Shown: positions 52,801 through 59,916 of the stretch, in pieces
Position numbering within the stretch: position 1 is the stretch's first letter
Layout of the letters: every line of letters begins with the position of its first letter
Assembly: GCA_016710015.1 (NCBI GenBank)
Contig: JADJLR010000006.1
Coordinates: 62,001 to 126,000 of the forward strand
Origin: Flavobacteriales bacterium
Lineage (GTDB): Bacteria > Bacteroidota > Bacteroidia > Flavobacteriales_F > PHOS-HE28
Direction: 5' to 3'
DNA length: 64,000 nt
The notes under the pieces: model-generated
Database searches by the model: none
Seen by the model: the letters and a program-made list of their open reading frames with translations, nothing else
Told to the model about the DNA's origin: nothing
Made by a program: the position numbers and the translations under genes

Positions 52801-52915
52801 GAGCGGATAAGTTCTCGAAAAAGTACCGCTGTGCGGTCGCGGTGATCGAACACAGGGCTAAGAGCAACGTGAAGATGCCGATGCGGACCGCGATCATGAC
52901 AGGAGTTGTACGCAT
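49787..52915 (-). CDS. Beta-propeller receptor with class III adenylate cyclase domain
   Basis: The 1042-residue protein (start chosen at MRTTPVM, ahead of a signal helix) has about 13 two-component regulator propeller units (WIGTEAGIS, WIGTNKGLN and similar). It then has a Y_Y_Y domain, one membrane helix (WWFYTALAMALAIILFSYI), a coiled coil and a cyclase domain. Both metal Asp residues are present (MFTDMKGFT, TIGDSYMC). The base-recognition residues read Lys in EKIKTIGD and Asp in YDIWGDAVN, the adenylate pattern rather than the Glu/Cys of guanylate cyclases. It should make cAMP in the cytoplasm in response to an outside ligand. The upstream pseudo-caspase gene is only 7 nt away. Confidence 0.88.
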   Translation of the reverse strand: MRTTPVMIAVRIGIFTLLLALCSITATAQRYFFENLSAQQGLASKVYCTVQGIDGLIWLGTEAGISSYDGISVTNYGIADGVAASGVRSLLVDDEGMIWAGHMDGSITHFNGRKFRTLKIGAGLKTAITGLLLDREGNVLVGTIGEGLWVLGTPSPEGNEIPAQRLNTDGPPLDRVLAMALSPDGSISIVEDGGSVFGLKNGKRTEIVVPGQNGVFRPTSIFWDEKGGLWIGTQGGGAFYRPRSDASPVRYDITNGLHSNTVICFGADGIGQVWIGTLDGGAACVGVSGVRNYDLDNGLHARFIRSLVRDREGNMLIATNESGLDIFKGDRFVSYGEADGLSDPKVFAVMEDQRGRTWFGTNAGIVILGKGEEQRITVQQGQLPTNFIRSLKEDDKGQVWIGTENAGLLRYDSRSGKAFVEIEVSGSLAENKVTALEIGQPGEIWVGGINGVRRYVPGSGTVPTVYTGSEGLAGNNTTAIFRDRGGRIWVGSTVGGISRIDNGVATRIDLGRSFAASCFTQDVDGRIWVGTEGQGIIVLMDGKEVQRFTTEEGLLSNTIKALGRDGSGHVWIGTNKGLNKWRHKKQGFIAFTERAGFTGIEVKPNAVCALASGGILFGTTNGATRVGNEKESEKNIPPLVTIRAWKVNLEDRPLVMDMSLDHTERNVRIVYGTVALSDPGAVRYQYRLEGLEEIWQPVTTSTEANYPALPAGNYVFQVRAMDRTGEWTDPPAEFRFTMLPPWYRSWWFYTALAMALAIILFSYIKVRERQLKLRNQVLERKVEERTAEVVAQSKEIEGQKGRIEGLLLNILPKEISEELKMKGKATARRHEAVTVMFTDMKGFTKIAEKMTPEQLVNELDECFIQFDSIIGRYGIEKIKTIGDSYMCASGIPTPDPYHAVRLVLAALEVRGLMERLHNERTAKGERSWALRIGLHSGPVVAGVVGKRKFAYDIWGDAVNTASRMESSGTPGEVNISGVTYELVKDWFECEHRGAIDAKNKGRIDMYFVRRIKPAFSDDANGTVANATLMAQLGIHSGAEQHA

Positions 52916-52922
52916 CGCTCGA

Positions 52923-55106
52923 TCACCTCGTGAGTTCATAGAATGAATCATCATTGCCGGCCGCATCGGAGACCACCACGGTCTTATCCACGCTTTCGCT
53001 GTAGTTCTGTAACTGCGCTTTCAACGAACCGTAGTTGAAGTAGCTGTACACATCGTCCTTTCTTCCATCAACAGGGATCCAATAGGCCTTACCACCAACA
53101 GATCGCCCGTGACCAGAGTACCAGACCAAAATGTTACCCACCTTGTTGGTTCGCACCAGGTCGCGGAGTTCGATGTTGAAGAAGCGCTCCATCTGTTCCT
53201 TGGAAAGGTTCTTCTTGCTGATGGTCTTGGCAATGGTATAATTGGCGAAGGCCTTCTGCATCTTGCTCGCATCACCGCTATTGCTTTGAATGGCCGGGAA
53301 ATTCCGGTAGTTTCCATTTTCGATGTGTACCACCCAAGTGCTTCCTGCGCGCATTGCCGTCGTTGGTGTTGGCGTACTTCCTGTCACCTTTTCCGGTACG
53401 GGGTCTGCTTTCTTGGATGCCACGGGTTCGACTTTCCGCACCACGGAATACCGTTCGTCGGAACTGTTCCCGAATTGATCCTCCACATGCACCAGGAGTC
53501 GATCGGTGTCGGTAAGATCGACCTTGATGCTGAATTCCGGATCCAACTGGTCCGGCGCATAGCTTGCATTCACCCCGTTCACAGCGATGAGGCGGATGAG
53601 GGAGGCATCAGTCACCTTTCCCTCCACGAATACACTTTCCTTGCCTGCTGCCACTTCGAGGCTGTTGCTTGTGGAAACGAAAGGTGAGGTAATGCGCACC
53701 AAAGGTGAAACGCCTTCCGTGCGTTCCACGCGCAGTACCGCAGAAGTGGTATTCTCGTAGATATCCGTGGCCTGCACGATGATCTCCGTATCGGTCGGAC
53801 CCCAAGGAATGGATGTGAAGAACTGCGGGTCCTTCTCGTCCTTATCATATTCTGCCGCCGTTCCGTTAACGGTGATCGACTTGATCGAACTCTTGTCCAG
53901 GATATGGCCGGATACCTTGAGGTGCGATAGGGATGCAGAGACTTTGGCCACACTGTCCTTGCTGTAGGGCTCTAGAACAGTGAGCCGTGGTGGGGCACTT
54001 TCCCGATTCATTTCGAAGACCTGCTGTGCGATCCGCGCCCTGGTGATTTCGATGCGTTCGCGGTCTTGTGCTCCGTAGGCCGCATTCCCCTCCATGGCCT
54101 TTTGGGCACGTTCCAGATCCTTCAGCGCGGCTTCCATGTTCAGGTTGGCCTCCAAACATTGCGAACGCAACAGGAGGTTTTCCACATCGTTCGGATCGTC
54201 CAGCAGGATCCTGTTCAGGTCGTTCACCGCATTTTGATACTGACCGAAACCGCTGTAATACAGGGCCCGTTGGTGGTACACAGCCTTGTCCGTCCGCTCC
54301 AAAGCCAAACACCGGCTGATGTCATCTATCGCCTTTGCAAATTCCTTCTGCTGTGCATAGGCCTTACTGCGCCAGAATAACGCATCGGTGCTTTGCGGAT
54401 TCAGTTGAAGAGCCGTGCTGCATTTATCAATGGCTTTCTCCAAAGCCCGCATTTGCATCGTCGGTCCGCTGTATCGCTCGTAGAGATGGAGTTGTACCTC
54501 TGCCTGTGCTACGTAGGCTGGTTCGTACATGTGGTTCCAATCCAACACGCGGTCCAGATCCGATTCGGCAGTGGTGTAGTCGCGTAGTGCGGTCCGTACA
54601 AGGCCGTGCAGGAAGTAGGTGTCCGTGGTGCCTTTCAAGGCTACGGCATCGTCTGATGAGGTCGCTGCGCAATCCAAGTCCTGCAAGACAAGGCAGGCTC
54701 GCACACGCGTCTGCAGGGCTTCCATGTTCTTGCGGTCGATGGCTAGTGCTCGATCGCAGAGCATGCGCGCTACTGCAGGGCTGTCCACTTCGAGGTAGGA
54801 TCTGGCGGCGTTGGCGGCGTGGACAGCATCGGCCGGCTCCAATGCTGCGATCCGCTTTCGATCCTGAGCCACTTCCAACTTTCGACCCAACAGTTCGTTC
54901 ACCTCGGACCGAGCGGCAAAGGCCTTCACGGATCGGGGATCCACCGAGATCGCCAAGTCGTATTTCTCCAAAGCCTTTTCCAACTGCCCAGCTTTCCGGT
55001 ACGCATCCCCCTCCTTCAAGAACGCTTTCCCTCCTTGGGCCTGCACATCCGCAGAGAAAAGAAGAATGCAAAGAACCGCTAGAATGGCGAGGTGATCGGT
55101 GCGCAT
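52923..55106 (-). CDS. TPR protein ending in a caspase-like domain without its catalytic cysteine
   Basis: The 727-residue product has a signal peptide (ILAVLCILLFSADVQAQ), TPR units to about residue 360 (YRKAGQLEKALEKYDLAISV), two Ig-like domains and a caspase-like (C14) domain from about 600. The His motif is intact in WYSGHGR, but the Cys motif reads VVVSDAAGND, with Ala where active relatives have DAC. The protein then stops 14 residues later at YELTR, earlier than relatives. It is therefore probably an inactive peptidase that scaffolds or binds. The stop is 7 nt upstream of the cyclase gene. Confidence 0.75.
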   Translation of the reverse strand: MRTDHLAILAVLCILLFSADVQAQGGKAFLKEGDAYRKAGQLEKALEKYDLAISVDPRSVKAFAARSEVNELLGRKLEVAQDRKRIAALEPADAVHAANAARSYLEVDSPAVARMLCDRALAIDRKNMEALQTRVRACLVLQDLDCAATSSDDAVALKGTTDTYFLHGLVRTALRDYTTAESDLDRVLDWNHMYEPAYVAQAEVQLHLYERYSGPTMQMRALEKAIDKCSTALQLNPQSTDALFWRSKAYAQQKEFAKAIDDISRCLALERTDKAVYHQRALYYSGFGQYQNAVNDLNRILLDDPNDVENLLLRSQCLEANLNMEAALKDLERAQKAMEGNAAYGAQDRERIEITRARIAQQVFEMNRESAPPRLTVLEPYSKDSVAKVSASLSHLKVSGHILDKSSIKSITVNGTAAEYDKDEKDPQFFTSIPWGPTDTEIIVQATDIYENTTSAVLRVERTEGVSPLVRITSPFVSTSNSLEVAAGKESVFVEGKVTDASLIRLIAVNGVNASYAPDQLDPEFSIKVDLTDTDRLLVHVEDQFGNSSDERYSVVRKVEPVASKKADPVPEKVTGSTPTPTTAMRAGSTWVVHIENGNYRNFPAIQSNSGDASKMQKAFANYTIAKTISKKNLSKEQMERFFNIELRDLVRTNKVGNILVWYSGHGRSVGGKAYWIPVDGRKDDVYSYFNYGSLKAQLQNYSESVDKTVVVSDAAGNDDSFYELTR

Positions 55107-55370
55107 GGTGAAGTGAGAAGGCTAAAATAGGGCCGAATTCGATGATCGGGTCAGAACCCTGATCCAGTAAGGGTATGGTGGCCGCAAGGGCCAGATAGCG
55201 AACATCGCTGGTCAAGGTCCCGATCCCCTACCCCTTCGACCCTTCACCTCGTCCTCTATGGACACTCGTCCAATGGTCGCCCGATCGCGTGCTACGCCCG
55301 CCACTCGTAGCACAGGTAGTACCGCACGCTTGAAGGATCTGGGAACGATGGGTTCGGATCAACCAAAGGC

Positions 55371-56189
55371 CTACTCCTTCTTTATGAAGTGCGCCACTAC
55401 CTCCGGCGTGACACCGGTGGTACTGAACCCCCCGTCATGGAACAGGTTCTGCATGGTGACGTATTTGGTAAGGTCGCTGAACAGGGTCAGGCAGTACTTG
55501 GCACAATCCTCGGCGGGTGCGTTGCCCAACGGACTCATCTCCTGTGCGAATCCGTAGAAGCCACCAAAGCCCTTGATGCCCGAACCGGCGGTGGTCTTCG
55601 TGGGCGATTGGCTGATGGTGTTCACACGGACCTTCTTCTCCAGACCGAGGTAATACCCCCATGATCTTCCAATGCTCTCCAACAAGGCCTTCGCGTCGGC
55701 CATATCGCCATATCCGGGGAACACCCGCTGCGCGGCGATGTAGCTCAACGCCACAACACTGCCTCCCTCGGCCAGGGCATCCATGCGCTGCGCACTCTGC
55801 AGCATCCGGTGGAAGCTCAAGGCACTGATGTCCAAGGTTTGCTTGTACCAATCGTAATTGAGGTCACCGTAGGCCTTGCCCTTGCGCACATTCGGACTCA
55901 TGCCGATGCTATGCAGCACGAAATCCACCTTGCCTCCTAGGTGTTGTACGCTTTGCCTAAAGAGATCATCCATGTCCTGATCACTGGTCGCATCTGCACC
56001 GATGATGGGGGAGTTGACCGCTTCGGCCAATTTGTGGATCTCGCCCATACGCATGGCGACCGGGGCGTTGCTTAGCACGAATTTGGCTCCTTCAGCATGT
56101 GCCAACTCGGCGACCTTCCATGCGATGCTTTGATCGTTGAGGGCACCGGTGATGATGCCGCGTTTTCCCTTCAATAGTCCGTAAGCCAT
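55371..56189 (-). CDS. fabI: Enoyl-[acyl-carrier-protein] reductase [NADH]
   Basis: The 272-residue short-chain reductase has the FabI opening GLLKGKRGIITGALNDQSIA, SIGMSPNVRKG and the catalytic Tyr/Lys set in YIAAQRVFPGYGDMADAKA. The last step of each round of fatty acid elongation. The 264-nt gap between this gene and the pseudo-caspase gene shows no further feature that I recognise. Confidence 0.95.
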   Translation of the reverse strand: MAYGLLKGKRGIITGALNDQSIAWKVAELAHAEGAKFVLSNAPVAMRMGEIHKLAEAVNSPIIGADATSDQDMDDLFRQSVQHLGGKVDFVLHSIGMSPNVRKGKAYGDLNYDWYKQTLDISALSFHRMLQSAQRMDALAEGGSVVALSYIAAQRVFPGYGDMADAKALLESIGRSWGYYLGLEKKVRVNTISQSPTKTTAGSGIKGFGGFYGFAQEMSPLGNAPAEDCAKYCLTLFSDLTKYVTMQNLFHDGGFSTTGVTPEVVAHFIKKE

Positions 56190-56333
56190 GGTGTTCGTAT
56201 TCTGGCGGTGAAGATAGCGGCGCTCTTCGGATGGAAGGCTGCCTTTCCGTTACTTCCATTTGTTATGGCTCGGATCGCCGCTATGTCATATCGGTCCATT
56301 ACATTGCACAGTATAACCTGCTCCACCACGAAC

Positions 56334-59300
56334 ATGAAGGCCATTGCCGCTACTCTTCTCGCCGTATTTGTTACTGGAACCATGCATGCACAATGTGTCA
56401 GTTCCTATCCATCCAGCGAACCCTTCACCTCTTTCACTGTGGGTACGGATGGGACCTTGGCCAACAACTGGACCAACGAGACCGGCGATGATCTCCAATG
56501 GTGGGTGGACAAGGACGGGACCCCGACCGCGAACACCGGACCAACGGGCGACCACACCACGGGAAATACGGAGGGCGTGTACTTGTACACCAGTGCAGCA
56601 GGCAGCAATTCGCCGAACAAGACTGCGATCGTGCAATCGCCGTGCTACAGCATCGGGTCCCTCTCTTCGCCGGTCGTGACGTTCTGGTACCATATGCGCG
56701 GAAGCCAACAGGGATCACTGTTCTTGGACCTGAATGTGAATGGGAGCATCATCCAGAACGTGTGGAGCGCTACGGGTGATAAAGGCTATTATTGGAAACA
56801 AGGCTGGCTGAACCTGACCCCCTATGTCGGCCAAGGGAATGTACGGCTGCGATTCCGTGCGGTAACAGGGAGTGGCGCCTTGAGTGATCTTGCTCTGGAC
56901 GATGTGTTCGTGGGCAATTTGAACGCCAATTTGGGTTGTACTGATCCTTCCGCAGCCAACTATTCTGCGTTGGCCAACATCAACAACGGCTCTTGCATCT
57001 ATAGCTGCCCGGCGGAACAAAGCAGGGTGCGGATCGACTTGGTTGCCGATCGGTACCCTTCTGAGATCTCCTGGACCCTGAAGAACGGTTCCACCGGGGC
57101 TACCTTGGCCAATGGGACCACTCAAGGGACATCCTTATGCGTCCCGTCGAACGCGTGCTTGGTCTTCCGGATCAACGACAGTTATGGCGATGGGATCTGC
57201 TGTGGATACGGTAATGGCCTCTACCGCGTCTTCCTGAATGACGTGCTGGTCCGTGAAGGTGGTGCCTACGGCAGTTATGAAGAAACAGCGTTCAACTGCC
57301 CACCGGGCTTCAGTTGCAGCACTCCCCTCCCCCTTACCTTAGCACCGATCGGGACGACTTTTCCGGTGACTCTGGCCACGGTTACGACCACTTCCATCGA
57401 ATCGTGGTACGACTTCACACCTCCACAGACCGGAGCCTATACCATTACCACTTGCGGCACCAACAGTTGCGATACGCGGTTGTGGCTATATGATATGCAG
57501 TGCGGACAATTGAACCTGAGCAATGGTATCGAAGGGGCCACGTTCGGGGATGACAACGACGGTGGATGTGGTCTGCAAGCTGTGGTGAACGCGAACATGT
57601 CGGCGGGTGTGGTCCATCATCTTCGCGTTGGTGACAATGCTGGGGCCTGCAATGGAGTGGTCACCGTTTCGATCATCTACAATGGCCCCGTTGTGGGGTG
57701 TATGAATACGCTCTCCTGCAACTTCGAACCATTGGCCACGGTGGCGTGTGCCGATTGTTGCATCGCCATTGGTGACCCGGAATGCCCAACGGGACCGGAC
57801 CTGATCATGAGCTCTTCTGCGCTATCGAGCAGCCTTGCATTGGCGAACATGACCATCACGGATGCTTGTGCGCCGGTAGAAGGATGTACGCGCGGTTTGG
57901 GATCCAGGGAGGTGATCCGTTTCACAACACGGATCGAGAACATCGGGATCACGGATTACTACATCGGCAGTCCGAGTTCGCAACCGCAAATGTTCAGCAA
58001 CCAGAATTGCCACGGACACAACCACTACCAAGGCTATGCGGATTACATCCTGTTCGACCAGAATGGGGTGGCCTTACCGGTCGGCTTCAAGAATGGTTTC
58101 TGCGTGATCGATGTCGGGTGCTACCCCGGCAATACGGCCCAATATGGCTGTAGTAACATGGGGATCTCGAAAGGCTGTTATGACATCTACAGTTCGGGTA
58201 CCACTTGCAATTGGATCGATATCACCGATGTGGAGCCAGGGGTCTACACGTTGGTGCTTCGTACCAACTGGCAACGACGCCCGGATGCATTGGGCCGACA
58301 TGAACAGGATTATACCAACAACTTCGCCCAGGTCTGTCTTGATATCACAAGGAATGCGCAAGGGGTAGCCTCATTCTCCGTGGTCACCGAGTGCGAAGCC
58401 TATGTGGATTGCCTCGGCCAATCGTATGGTGATGCGCGATACGACTGTACCGGGGTCTGCAATGGTCCGGTGAAGCGTGGTGATCTATCCGGTGACTTCA
58501 TACAGAATCCGCCCGATGCCATGACCTATGTCTCGTCCATCATCGGTGAGGACATCAGTCCAACACCATGTAACGATCTGAATGAGGATGGTGAGATCAC
58601 GGTTACGGATGCGGCGTTGATGGTGAACTGTTATACCCAGCGCGATATACATAACCAGCAAGGCGTTGGCGTGGACTACCACCCTTGGTGCGAGTTCCCA
58701 CGTGGCTACCTGAGCACACCGGACACGGTGACCTTGAGTTTGGCCAATCTGGATCCGGTGAACAAGACCGTGGATGTGATGATCACGAACCCCTCCTGCC
58801 TCGTTCTTGGCTACGAGTTCGATCTAGGTGGACTGACCATTCAGTCGGCCCAGAACTTGGCACCAAGCCTTGTGAACTTCATCTCCGTGAGCACCGCGCT
58901 CGGAGGCGCAAAAGTGATCGGCCTTTCCCTAGTGGATAGCTCGTTGGTACGAAACACCGCTCCGACCCCTTTGGTGCGTATCAATTACCTGAACATCACC
59001 GGCCCCAACATCTGCATCGCCTCGATCACGGACATCGTGAACAAGGATGCCAACGACGTGATCACCCGGATCAGTAGTGGATGCTTGGCTGTTCCGAATA
59101 CACTGGCCGTGAGCCCGAAGGTGTGGTTGGATGGCGCGTATGATGATGTGGCCGGGACCATGCGCGATGACCTTCGAGCCACCTCCCGTATCCCGAATTC
59201 AGAGCCATATACGGCACTCGGCTTCACGCAAGCCGCTGGTGGCGGCGGCGAGACCGTGAGCAACGCCGTGTTGAACATCACCGGTAGCAATGCCGTGGTG

Positions 59301-59843
59301 GATTGGGTATTGGTCGAATTGCGCGATGCCGCTTCACCGCATGCTATCTTGGCCACACGTTGCGCCTTGCTCCAGCGTGATGGCGATATCGTGGATGCGG
59401 ATGGATCCAGTCCCGTGCTCTTCCCGCTGTCACCCGGAAATTATCGTGTGGCTGTGCGTCATCGGAATCACTTCGGCATCATGTCCAACGCAACGGTGGC
59501 TCTGGGTTCCACTACCACCGTGGTGGACTTCCGTACGAACGCAACATCTACATGGGGAACCAATGCACGCAAGTCGATCAATGGGGCCATGGCCATGTGG
59601 GCGGGCAACACACATGTGGATCGGTCCCTGTTGTACACCGGTGAGGATAACGACCGCGACCCGATCCTTGTCGTGATCGGTGGAGTGGTGCCAACAGGTG
59701 TCGTCTCGGGATACTACCTGGAGGATGTGAATCTCTCTGGCGATGTGAAATACACGGGCATCGCAAATGATCGGGACTTGATCCTACTGAATATCGGTGG
59801 CGTAGTACCGACCAACTCCTTGACTGAGCAGCTACCCCAGTGA
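56334..59843 (+). CDS. Secreted multidomain lysyl oxidase-like protein
   Basis: The 1169-residue product starts with a signal peptide (MKAIAATLLAVFVTGTMHAQ). In order it has a MAM-like domain (30-200), a GCTDPSAANY cysteine module (about 200), a DSYGDGICCGYGNG module (about 283), a second cysteine module (about 455) and a lysyl oxidase domain (488-680). A dockerin-like NEDGEITVTDAALMVN, a cohesin-like stretch (VLGYEFDLGG) and a C-terminal module (927-1169) follow. The LOX core keeps the copper histidines His560, His562 and His564 (CHGHNHY), the LTQ lysine Lys586 (GFKNGFC) and the LTQ tyrosine Tyr619 (CYDIY). The 33-residue spacing is close to the 35 in human LOX. Oxidation of lysine side chains outside the cell is therefore expected. 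Confidence 0.85.
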   Translation: MKAIAATLLAVFVTGTMHAQCVSSYPSSEPFTSFTVGTDGTLANNWTNETGDDLQWWVDKDGTPTANTGPTGDHTTGNTEGVYLYTSAAGSNSPNKTAIVQSPCYSIGSLSSPVVTFWYHMRGSQQGSLFLDLNVNGSIIQNVWSATGDKGYYWKQGWLNLTPYVGQGNVRLRFRAVTGSGALSDLALDDVFVGNLNANLGCTDPSAANYSALANINNGSCIYSCPAEQSRVRIDLVADRYPSEISWTLKNGSTGATLANGTTQGTSLCVPSNACLVFRINDSYGDGICCGYGNGLYRVFLNDVLVREGGAYGSYEETAFNCPPGFSCSTPLPLTLAPIGTTFPVTLATVTTTSIESWYDFTPPQTGAYTITTCGTNSCDTRLWLYDMQCGQLNLSNGIEGATFGDDNDGGCGLQAVVNANMSAGVVHHLRVGDNAGACNGVVTVSIIYNGPVVGCMNTLSCNFEPLATVACADCCIAIGDPECPTGPDLIMSSSALSSSLALANMTITDACAPVEGCTRGLGSREVIRFTTRIENIGITDYYIGSPSSQPQMFSNQNCHGHNHYQGYADYILFDQNGVALPVGFKNGFCVIDVGCYPGNTAQYGCSNMGISKGCYDIYSSGTTCNWIDITDVEPGVYTLVLRTNWQRRPDALGRHEQDYTNNFAQVCLDITRNAQGVASFSVVTECEAYVDCLGQSYGDARYDCTGVCNGPVKRGDLSGDFIQNPPDAMTYVSSIIGEDISPTPCNDLNEDGEITVTDAALMVNCYTQRDIHNQQGVGVDYHPWCEFPRGYLSTPDTVTLSLANLDPVNKTVDVMITNPSCLVLGYEFDLGGLTIQSAQNLAPSLVNFISVSTALGGAKVIGLSLVDSSLVRNTAPTPLVRINYLNITGPNICIASITDIVNKDANDVITRISSGCLAVPNTLAVSPKVWLDGAYDDVAGTMRDDLRATSRIPNSEPYTALGFTQAAGGGGETVSNAVLNITGSNAVVDWVLVELRDAASPHAILATRCALLQRDGDIVDADGSSPVLFPLSPGNYRVAVRHRNHFGIMSNATVALGSTTTVVDFRTNATSTWGTNARKSINGAMAMWAGNTHVDRSLLYTGEDNDRDPILVVIGGVVPTGVVSGYYLEDVNLSGDVKYTGIANDRDLILLNIGGVVPTNSLTEQLPQ

Positions 59844-59851
59844 TATGTTTG
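59820..59851 (+). promoter_or_regulatory. Promoter of the lysyl endopeptidase gene
   Basis: TTG (59820-59822), 21 nt, TATGTTTG (59844-59851). It begins inside the last codons of the lysyl oxidase gene, so the protease can be made independently of it. Confidence 0.5.
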
Positions 59852-59916
59852 CACCGCAGTAGATGGATCCGTCCTTATTTCGGACCGGTCAACTAGCGTG
59901 CGTGTCCTCCTTCTCC

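Noticed and set aside
52915..52966. Frameshift joining the pseudo-caspase and the cyclase into one protein
   Set aside because: The cyclase frame begins with a proper signal sequence (IAVRIGIFTLLLALCSITATAQ-type) and has no caspase-like residues before it, so the two are separate genes.
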